Source of the DNA: Aphanomyces cochlioides
Lineage: Eukaryota > Oomycota > Saprolegniomycetes > Saprolegniales > Verrucalvaceae
Direction: 5' to 3'
DNA: 64,000 bases
Assembly: GCA_019828595.1 (NCBI GenBank)
Contig: JAHQRK010000012.1
Location: 2,170,001 to 2,234,000, forward strand
A program made the position numbers and the translations under genes. Every line of letters begins with the position of its first letter. Positions within the stretch are counted from its first letter, which is position 1. Under the pieces are notes generated by a model. That model searched no databases and was not told where the DNA came from. It was given only the letters and a program-made list of their open reading frames with translations. Of the stretch, positions 12,203 through 21,900 are shown one piece after another.

Positions 12203-15200
12203 ATGTCGAACGAAGAAAAGCCGAAATTTGTCAGTAGTCTAATGGCTTCTGTCCAGAGCGAAAAGGACCCGCCTCCCCCTTCTCGAAAGTCCTACCAGAA
12301 GAAGCACTCGACGGACGAACATGGACGATTTCATGAGGACAATCGTCACAACAGAAAGCCCAAGCGAAATGTCGTGTACGTGAAAAAGGACACAGGGTCA
12401 CACGACACACCTTCGTCTGAAGAACCAACTGCGCGCTCGCAGCGGCAAGAAGCTGTTGAGGCTCCAGCATCAGCTCCAAAGCCTTTCCAGTCGTCATTCC
12501 AATCTTCTCTTCAATCGAGTCTACAGGTTGATGCGTCCAGTGCAAAATCAAACAGATCGACAGCCTTGACTACCTCAGAAGGGTCAGAGCCCAAGTCAGC
12601 GAGGACAGTCCATGTCGAAACATCGACACAACCTCGAACCTCGCAAGGAAATGGGCAAAATCATCCAAAGCCGTTTAAGTCTTCCCTGCAAGCGTCCCTT
12701 GAAGCCAATACTGCGACGTCAAAGGATGCGATCACGACTGAAGCCCAGAACTTGAGGCTGTCTCGCGCTGTTCAAGGAGATGCTTCATCAGAGCCCGGAC
12801 ATCAACGTGAATCTGAGCCCAAGCCGTTTAAATCTTCCTTGCAAGCTTCTCTTGAAACCAAAGCTCCGTCCACCGAAGCCGAAGCCCCCAAGAAGACTTT
12901 GCGTCAGTCGATTGAGGAAAAGAAACTGCAAGCTGATAGAGCACCGTTCAGATCGTCTTTGCAAAGCAGTACCTCGTTTCGAGACGACGACAGACGCCAC
13001 TCGCACCACGATGACAATCGCTTTTCCCGTCGATCCCAAGAGGACTCCAGCTATCGGACGGTAGTAGATGCGTCCAAAGGTAAGCTGTCACGGCAATCCT
13101 CTGTCGCTAGCAGCGACGGGGGGGGGGAAAAGGGTGAACGGCCCCGCTTGGTTAGGAAGATATCGTCCTCCTCGGATTCTAAAAGAGGTATCAATCCCAC
13201 ACCTGACTTGTTCACTCCATTGGTAGAGCCGATCACATCTCGCTTGGGTCCTTCTCTTTCCAAAACAGAGATATCGGATAGGTCATCTGGCAGATTTCCA
13301 TCGTCGAGAGACTCGGATGGACCTCGCCGAACCTCAATTCATTCACGCCTTGGCCCACCAGTAGCCGACGACGACTGGAAACGACGAGATGATGATCAAA
13401 ATCCAAAACTTTTTCGATCTCAGTCGTCGTCGCTTCATGATCAAGACGAAGATCGCCGTCGTAGTGCCAAAGAAAGCGTCAGGTCTGGTTTCGAGTCACG
13501 ACAGAAAGAGCGAGAAGTGGTGGCCAAGAAGCCAATGATGAATGGCACGCTTGCATTTGAAAAGCCGCCTGTGAAAGGCTCATCCTTGCTCGCGTCGATC
13601 GAAACACCACCTCGCAGTGTCTCTATTCCGGACAAGCCGTCGGTCAGAGAGCTTTCGACGATGGATACACTCAAGTCGACGCTCGTGTCGTCGTTGGCGC
13701 TCAGCATTGCACGAAGCAGCAGCCCTGCTCATGCCCGTCAAAATATTACCAAGATCAAATACACTGCCGATGAACTGCGCAGGTACAATGCTCGGTCAAT
13801 CTTGCTGGGCGCTTACTCATTTGGATAGACTAAACTCGCCATCACTACCACGACCTGCAGACCTGAGAGACATGACAGTCATTGTCGTGCCACTTTCGCC
13901 ACGATCTCTTGCTGTCAATCGAAAAGGATCATCGCGTTTCCCTACAAAGACCTTGCGCACGCCTGCACCTGCAAAATCTCGACGAGGCGAGCGAGGTGAG
14001 AGAGGTGAGATAGATACATGTAAAAGCCGACCGAAGCTAATTAAAGCAGGCGTAGGACGAATTGCCGGCTCTAGCAAGTACAAACAGCATCGAAACCAGG
14101 CTCCACCACCGTTGATCGAGGGTCCCATCAAGCCATTTGTCAAGTCAGAGACCCGATGGGTTCCGTCCATCGAGAAAGAAAAGCCCAAGGATATTTCCAA
14201 CCAAGTCAAAACGCTCTTGAACAAACTTACACGCGATCGGTTCGAAAAGCTCACAGCCGAGTTTTGTGCAATTCCACTGCGATCACTCAAGACTCTCAGC
14301 ACATTAATTGCCATGATCATGGACAAAGCATTGGAAGAACCCAACTTTGCCGAAGTCTATGCCGACTTATGTGCTCGATTACATCTCCATATTTCACAAA
14401 AGCGTCTTCCGTTTCTCCATGCCGCGTATCACGTTGACGAGCGCGTACGAACCATAGAAAAATGCAATCGTTCACTCTTTTGGTGTAGACCTGGTATTGG
14501 ACGGCTGCAAATCAAAGCACATTCCCCGGATTCCACGGCCCAGTTTCGAAGTACGCTGCAATCCCATTTCCTTGTTACTATCCTTGATGAAACATAGTCA
14601 GGAAGCGTGTTTTGCAGCTGTCAAGGCGTCATCAGCGTCGGAGCTTGAGACTGGGTCAGTTCCAGCCGACCAGTTCCAAGAGCCTTCATTCTTCATGGAT
14701 AAGAAATATTTGATCGCCATCGCCACAAAAGCAGGCCAACCTCAGGGCTTGTTCTACTCTGGTAAATATCTTGATCCCCCAGAGTGTCTGACATCTAAAT
14801 AGCTGTACAACTGGACTCACTCGGCGACGATCAACCATATCTTGGAAGTTATGCATCTGGTGTGCTCCCTTTTGAAAGCATCGCTGATGTCATTGTCATT
14901 GTAGAGGAATTGGCTCTAAAGGCAGCAGTGAAACTCACAAGTTTCAAACGCCTCCTGGTTACTCGATGCCAAGATAAATTCGACAGTACTGAGCACAAGG
15001 CCAAAGCAACTGATGAAGAAGCGATTCGAGTGAGTTTTCATCACAGTCTTGAATCTAACACTGCTTAGCTTGCCAAACGCACCAAGACATTAATGCTGGG
15101 CAATATGCGCTTCCTCGGAGAATTATTCAAAGTTGAGCTGATTGCGGTAATTACCAGATTTGAACTTGTCCCTAACATCCAGTCGTAGGAATCTGTGATC

Positions 15201-16921
15201 CAATCGTGCATATTCAAGCTCCTTGGTTTGGAGCTCGTCAACGTGAATGGCACGCTGGCAGCTCAAACTGTTCGGTAAGAAGATCGTTAAGAGTCGATTC
15301 AGTAAAGGCCAAAAATGCGTAGCATGCCTGACGAAGAAGATGTGGAAGCTCTCTGCAAAGTACTCACGACGGTCGGCAAAAAATTCGACCACAAAGGCAA
15401 CACGACGACAATGACGATGATTGTGGTTCGATCGGTCGAGCTGTCAGGGTCCCCAGCCTTAAACTCTCGCACTCGCTTCCTCTTGAAAGACGTGCTGGAA
15501 ATGCGCGACTATCAATGGGTTCCCCGTCGAAAGGTACGATGAAAACGTTATCAGCGAGACTGAATGAATTTAGGAGTTGCAACAAAAAACTCTCCAAGAA
15601 GTCCGCAAAGAGGCTGAAAAGCTGCAGAAACTTGGCAAGAATGCCCAGCATGACGACCTTCAAGGCAAACGACAACGAGCTGCACACTCTAGTCTAGACG
15701 TTGCCAAGCAGAATAGCACATTGCTTTTGCGCACAGAAGCACCAGTCGTCGACCCAACAAACCGCATCAAGAGCATCCTCAACGAATACTTGACACTGCT
15801 CGATATCAACGAGACGCGACAGTGCGTGGCCGAGCTTTCGCGCGAGAACCACGTTGCGTTTGTCGAGCAAGCGCTTACGCTGGCATTGGAAGGCAAAGAG
15901 AAGGAGCGTGCAGCTGCAGTGGATATGCTCGTAGGCTTGTACGAAACGCTGCATTTGGGGGCGACTGAAATCCAAAGTGGGTTGCTCGGCACGTTGGAAT
16001 TCCTCGATGATTTGCGGATTGATATTCCCATGATACACGAGTACTGTGGCCACATTGTCGGTCGTCTCATCGCCGTCGGATGTTTTGGGCTCAGTTGGCT
16101 CCAATCTGGCATTGGTCATTTAGTAAGTTGATCCATGATGACTACTGTCTAAAAATCTACTGTAGGCGGAGAGTGGATTGGCGGCGAAGCTGCTCACTGA
16201 AGTGCTTTCAGTCCTTGAAGCTGAAATGGGATTAGACACGGTGGCTGTGATGATTCCACGAGAGGAACTTGCCGTCACTGCCTTCTTGCCATCATCTCAG
16301 CAATCTCCGGAAGCTGTGGCTGCCTACTTGAAGGCGAACGACTTGGAGAGCTTCTTTGACGAAAGTGGAGACGAAGACGACGAGGAAGTCAAGGATGCAA
16401 TCGTTAGCACAATCCAAGAATACTTCACGATTCAAGACCTTGGCGAAGTTGATACTTGCTTTGATGAATTGCCGTCCACTTGGCCAGTCGCCTTTGTCAA
16501 AGTCACGATGAACTTGCTTTGTGAATGCAAGGAGTCGCAGCGTGACCTTTTGATTAAGTTGGTCGAGCATGAACTCGGGAATGGCAAAGTACAAGCCCAG
16601 GAATTGGATATTGGTCTCTCGTGGTGGCTCGAACTTTTTGAAGACATTTTGATCGACGTGCCACAAGCTGCAGTTTATGTCGCCCCTGTTTTAGCTCTCG
16701 TTCTCCACAAGCACCTTTTGTCCTTCGAATGGCTCGTATCTGTTCTCCAAGGACCAAGTCGAGCTACAGGGCTCTTGGTTGAAGCCACTTGTGGTGCACT
16801 GGATGCGCTAACAAGCCACGAATCGACAGTTGGGATAGTCCAAGCTAGTGTCGTGCCCGTGTCAAAGATAACAACTGATGAAGAGACAGCCGCAAGGTTG
16901 TCGCGTTGGTTGAGTCAGTAA
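12203..16921 (+). CDS. eIF4G-like translation initiation factor (MIF4G plus two MA3 domains)
   Basis: Exons: 12203-13782, 13829-14444, 14489-14550, 14598-14761, 14803-15029, 15069-15146, 15189-15274, 15323-15533, 15574-16122, 16166-16921; about 1442 residues. eIF4G scaffolds eIF4E, eIF4A and eIF3 on mRNA. The N-terminal 520 residues are low complexity, with repeats of KPFKSSLQASLE, then an eIF4E-binding-like KYTADELRRLN formed across the first intron (Tyr520). A MIF4G domain starts near 650 (VKTLLNKLTRDRFEKLTAEF), is interrupted by a roughly 150-residue insert, and resumes at TSFKRLLVTRCQDKFD and TRFLLKDVLEMRDYQW. An MA3 domain follows at about 1070-1190 (IKSILNEYLTLLDINETRQC), with a second MA3-like region at about 1265-1400. 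A 51-nt intron-like segment (14005-14055) is in frame, so a 1425-residue form is equally possible. The start has a CCACCATG context. Confidence 0.85.
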
Positions 16922-16943
16922 ACCCATTTTGAATAGAGAAAAC

Positions 16944-17270
16944 TTATTGAATTGTACACGAACATGCTGGCGACGGCGTGCAGCCTGGGACTTCAGTATC
17001 GACAGCAACTTCTTCGCTGTAGATCCATTCGCTCTCTGGCAAGTCGCGTTTTTTTGCCATGACTCGAATGTGATACGAGCACGACGGGTTGAGTTCATCG
17101 AGCGTCACTTTTGCTCCTTTCGCTGGAACAACCGAGCTGTTGACCCAATCTTCATGCGGTTGCTTGAACTGAAGCTGGTAGTCATAAGCTGCATCCAAGC
17201 CTGCGATCTCCATCACAATCGTCACTTCCGTGCGGCTCACGCACCGCGGCGGATTCACCTTCGCCGCCAT
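16944..17270 (-). CDS. Small fibronectin type III-like protein
   Basis: Single-exon, 108 residues, convergent with the eIF4G-like gene (22 bp between stops). The sequence follows the FN3 pattern: a Pro-containing first strand (NPPRCVSRTEVTIVMEIAG), a YDYQLQFKQPHEDW strand, then LDELNPSCSYHIRVMAKKRD with the canonical L-x-P-x-x-x-Y-x-x-R-V signature. One FN3 module fills nearly the whole protein; there is no signal peptide or membrane segment, so it is probably an intracellular binding module. The function is unknown. The ATG at 17270 is the first in frame and leaves a complete domain. Confidence 0.7.
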   Translation of the reverse strand: MAAKVNPPRCVSRTEVTIVMEIAGLDAAYDYQLQFKQPHEDWVNSSVVPAKGAKVTLDELNPSCSYHIRVMAKKRDLPESEWIYSEEVAVDTEVPGCTPSPACSCTIQ

Positions 17271-17685
17271 AGTGGCTCCGAAAACTCTCTAATCTCAACT
17301 TCACAAGTCGCAAGTTCCAAGTGGATCGATTCCATCAAGTAAGTAACATTTTAACCTATTTCATCAAAAGTTTAAAACAATTTACCTGAGCTTTTGATGT
17401 TTTATACAGTTTAACGCATACGTTTTATACATGCACAGCTTTGAAATGGCCTCTTGTCAATCTTGACTATCTCCGCAATCACAGCTTATTCCTGAAAGTT
17501 CTACAATGCTTTTTGGATGCGTTGGCAAGTATAATATGGTCGCAATGCACGCCGAGCTACTCGAGCCGCGTTACAATGGATTAAATCATGGCCCTTCCAG
17601 AGCATTAAAATCATTTCTTACGAAATTTTCAAAAAATCATCGAAAATATTGCCAACAAAATTGATTTTTTAATCAATTTTACTCC
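17271..17685. promoter_or_regulatory. AT-rich intergenic promoter region
   Basis: About 415 bp, becoming strongly AT-rich toward 17620-17685, between the divergent FN3-like gene and delta-tubulin. No coding sequence or RNA gene recognised; no TCCGGATA element seen here. Confidence 0.35.
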
Positions 17686-18906
17686 ATGAGCGTTTTCATC
17701 AACGTTGGCCAATGCGGGAACCAAGTCGGCGCCGCGTTGATGGCTCTCGCGAAGGATCCTCAGGGAAAGAAGAGATCAGAGCATCTGCGTTGTATTTTAG
17801 TCGACACGGAGCCCAAAGTCGTGAGGTCGATTCAGTTTCCAGCGAATGTTTCAGCCGTACACATGGAACAAAGCGGTCGTGGAAATCTTTGGGCCATGGG
17901 ATACAACAAGACAAAGTCCAAGGAGATGTGTGCAAGAGTCATGGAATCCCTGCGGCGAGAGATCGAAGCAACGGATTGCTACCGTGGATCATTTCTCTTG
18001 CATAGTTTAGCAGGAGGAACAGGATCTGGCCTGGGCTGCCGCCTCTTGGAAAAGATCCGCGGTGCGTATCCCAAAGCTTACCTCGTTACTGGATGCGTGG
18101 CTCCCTCTCTGCAAGGAGACACCTCGCTGCAGAATTACAACGCGCTCTTCACACTGCGCCACTTGCAAGAATTCACAGACGCTGTTCTCTTCAAAGACAA
18201 CGACGACCTTCTGCGCACAGTGTCGTATTGGCGTGGAACTCACAGCAAAACCAAGACAAGCGTCTCACTTGGAGAAATCAATGCCTCCTTGGCGGCCGAC
18301 TGGGCTGGTCTCCTCTTCCCCACGATCCAAAATAAGCTGCGGCGTGTCTTTGACATTGGCAGCTTTGTCTCTCGAGTTTGTCCACTGCCCGAGGCAAAGT
18401 TTGTCGACGTGCGGTCGGCGTACTACATTTCCAAGGCCAGGCCGGTCGCCTTTGCTCAATATTCCACCGCGTCCCATCAAGACGTGACTCCTCTTGCTCG
18501 CCAACTCGTCGAGTCTTTCCCAAGAACAGCAAGTCTCTCCATCGGCCAGCATGTCGTCGCGCGTGGATTCAACGACCAGTCCATGACGGCCGCCGCGGAT
18601 GCGATGCGGAAAGGCGTGCGTTGCGCAGACTGGGGCGTTCCCTCTCCAAGTCTCCAAATTTCCAGCTCGCCCTTGACCTCCTCAGTGCTGTCTTCGCTGA
18701 CCATGTGCTCGAATGGAACGAACATTGCGCCGGTCCTTCGGACGTACCTCGATCGCGCGTCGACGCAATTCCAAGCGCGGGCTTATCTCCATTGGTATCA
18801 AAAGTTTGGCGTCGACAAAGCTTACTTTGAAGAGTCCTTTGGGAAGTCCGAAGACATTTTACGCCATTACGACACTCTCACGCAGCCAGAACGACCTCGT
18901 GCTTGA
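17686..18906 (+). CDS. TUBD1: Delta-tubulin
   Basis: Single exon, 406 residues. It begins MSVFINVGQCGNQVG, the tubulin N-terminus, and carries the GTP-binding loop LAGGTGSGLGCRLLEKIR. Divergence from alpha/beta/gamma-tubulin is strong. Retained family blocks include VDTEPKVV, SGRGNLWAMGYN, and the delta-like end (STQFQARAYLHWYQKFGVDK, then FEESF). Delta-tubulin stabilises triplet microtubules of basal bodies and centrioles, consistent with an organism that makes flagellated zoospores. It is somewhat shorter than typical delta-tubulins (about 450). The stop lies 18 bp from the stop of the opposing Furry-like gene. Epsilon or another divergent tubulin is the main alternative. Confidence 0.82.
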   Translation: MSVFINVGQCGNQVGAALMALAKDPQGKKRSEHLRCILVDTEPKVVRSIQFPANVSAVHMEQSGRGNLWAMGYNKTKSKEMCARVMESLRREIEATDCYRGSFLLHSLAGGTGSGLGCRLLEKIRGAYPKAYLVTGCVAPSLQGDTSLQNYNALFTLRHLQEFTDAVLFKDNDDLLRTVSYWRGTHSKTKTSVSLGEINASLAADWAGLLFPTIQNKLRRVFDIGSFVSRVCPLPEAKFVDVRSAYYISKARPVAFAQYSTASHQDVTPLARQLVESFPRTASLSIGQHVVARGFNDQSMTAAADAMRKGVRCADWGVPSPSLQISSSPLTSSVLSSLTMCSNGTNIAPVLRTYLDRASTQFQARAYLHWYQKFGVDKAYFEESFGKSEDILRHYDTLTQPERPRA

Positions 18907-18924
18907 AGGAATCGCGCTCGTTGC

Positions 18925-21900
18925 TTACGGGCATGGAATTAATGTACTCAAGAGAGAGACGAGGACCGGCCACGAGGTGTCGTTAGCGTCCGTGGAGCGC
19001 AAAATCCGCGTCAACGTGGCGAGAAGCATCGCATTCCGTTTCCAAAACAATGGCAGCGCCGCTTGCAGCAAGCAATGGAGCAATTCAATCGTGGGAGCGA
19101 TCAAGTTGGTGCACTGGCCGTTCAGAATACCCAAGAGGACGTCGAAGAAAATCTTCTCTTCGTCGGGAGAGGCGAGCGATGCCATGATGAGTTTGCCGAC
19201 TGCGGGAGCCAATTTCCATGGAGATTGCATGTCGTCAAGGAAGCAGCGCGCTAATTCATGCTGCTGCTGCAAACGCCAGAGATAACTCAGCTCCTGTCTC
19301 GCGTCCAGCGTCTTGGAAGGCTCCATGCGCTTGGCATACAATTGCGGAAGGAGGATCGCCGTGTACATGACGCAGTGCAGTTTGGTCTCCACGTTGGACC
19401 CGAGAAGACAGCGGACGATCGCGAGGACTTGCGGCTCGCTCTCAAGAGAATTCAAGTGCCGACAGACTGCGATGAGGATCTCCAACGTCACGTCTCTCGA
19501 GTTGGATGGCGTCGGCGATTGCGACGCCAGTAAATCTTGCATGATGGGCTCTTGGAAAGTTGGTTTCGACACAAGTTGATGGAGTAGACACAGCGCGGTG
19601 ACTTGACTGGAACCGCCTCGGTCATTCAACAAGCCGACGGTTGTCCAGAGCAAGCGTGGGAAGAGAACGAGCTTGTTCGGCGGCATGCTCGCGGCCATCT
19701 CCGTCAGCGTGAGCAAGTATTCATGGACCATCGGCGCCGCGTCAGGATCGTCCAGCGCCGCCGTCAAGCGAGCCGTGAGTTGAAGACAGAACGTGCCGTC
19801 GAACGGCGGTCGCAAGAGGCGATACGACAAGAGACAAAAGGAAGCATCATGCGCTGTCGACAAGATTGAGGCGATGCTCATGCTTGTCCATGCGTCTTGT
19901 CGTTCTTGCGTCAGCGACAAGCAAAAACTCTCCAGGAAGACTTCGTACTCCTCGACGGTCGGTCGTCCCGTGGAGTCGCCGTCAGGGCTAGACGACGATG
20001 CCAAGTACTTGCGCAGCATGCCAAGCAAGCTGTCGTAGCCGAGAGTGTCTGTGTCGATCATGGCTTCGATGATGCTCATGCAGTCTTCCTCGATGGTCGC
20101 AAACATCTCGTCGAGGGTTGATTTATCCCGCAGAGTCGTGAACAAGATGTTGAAAGCCCAGCGGGACGCCACGGCGCCGACATGCTCGTCCATGTGGAAA
20201 GACAGCGTCGCCATGAAGGTCACAGCCAGGCAGGAAGTCGCAAACGTCGTCTCGGCCTGCGCTTGGCGCATGATTTCGCCCATGATCTGCTGCACATCGA
20301 CAGACGACGGCGTGATCCACTTCAAGACATTTCTTGCAGTCTGAAGCTTCTCTCTCGTGGCCACGGTGAAGAAAAACTCGACCATGATGCGCACGTGGCG
20401 GTAGTCGTGACAACGACTGAGCTCCAACCACAGCGTGTTGAGCGACGTAAGTTGGAGATTGTCGTGCGTGAGGCGGAAGAGATGCGTCAAGAGTGACCGG
20501 TCAATCGACGGAAGCTGCTTGGCCCACGACGTGCTCAAGGAGAGAATATGCGCTTGCAAGTGCGGCGTGGAGCACTTTGCGACGAACGAAATCATGAGCT
20601 GGAGGACGTCCAAGCTGCGTTCTTTCCACTTTGGTGCGATCTGGCAAAGGAGAAACTGCGTGTGCCGCAGCGTCGTCTTTGTCTCGACGAGATAGGCGGC
20701 CTTGGCGCTGTCGTCCGTCAATGCCGTCAGAATATGGATCGCCGCGTGGTTGTCACGTTGATGCAAGAGCGCGGCGAAGATGAGCTCGCAGAGACTGGAA
20801 CTCCGTTGGAATTCATCGATCAAGTCGACAATGACCGACGCGACGACGTCCAAGTACTGCTTGGCAACTTGACTCGCTGCTGGGTCATGGTAATAGCACC
20901 GATCGACGCACTGCGGGATGATCGCCGCGGGATCGCTCTGGACGAGAAGCCGCAATCCAGACGCGACGATCGCTTGGAGCTCGACGGCGTCCGGGAGGGC
21001 AAAGCATGCATCCATCCATGAAAAACACGACGAAAGGTTGAAAGCAGGGCCGATCAAGAGCATGGCCATGGCGGAATACGCTCGTTTCGTCAAGACATAC
21101 TGCTGCCACGGCGCTTCGGCGTCGACGCGGCTACAAGGGAGAAGCATGGACGCTGTCGTTTGCTTGGCAGTGAAGACTTGCGGTCGTGTGCTGCACCACT
21201 TCAACGCTGCAAGGAACCATTTCTCGCGCGTGCTGGGCTGAACCACGATCATCTCGTCTTCGTCGAGGAGATGGACCATGTTGTTCTGGTGCACGATGCT
21301 CTCGACGATGCAGCAGAACTCGAAGCGAATCCACCACGTCCACATGGAGGTCGCTCCGTCGCTCGGCGGCGCCGTCAATGCCGCGTAGACTTTGTCGACA
21401 AAACGCAGCACATGCTGTCGGAATTGGCCATCGCTCCACATTTGAATGCGATGCTCGACCAAGGCACGAAAGCAGCGAGAGAGCGCCCACTGCAGCGCCA
21501 ACTGCAGCGACGCAACATGAGGCCCTTTATACCGACTGACGTCGTCAAACGCTTCGGCTTGGAATGTCCCGAGGACGTCCAGGAGCGGCATGTAGACCGA
21601 GTAATGCGTCGAGCTGATGGCCAAGACCGCTGAGATGCGCTGGCCAAGCCACGGACTCGCCAAGTATTTACACTGGCGCTGCAGCAACGTCAGAGTCGAT
21701 TCCATGCGCTCGCCAATTCCAGTCGCGCATGCAAGAATGGAGAGATTGCGCCATTGAGACGCAGAGTCCTTGCCGTCGTCGCCGTCTGTGCCGTGAAAGT
21801 CCGGCTCGATCTTATGGATCAAATCCACGGCACTGGACCACACGTGGTCGACCACGGACGGGCAAATCTCACACACTCGTGGAAACAACATGGAGAGCGA

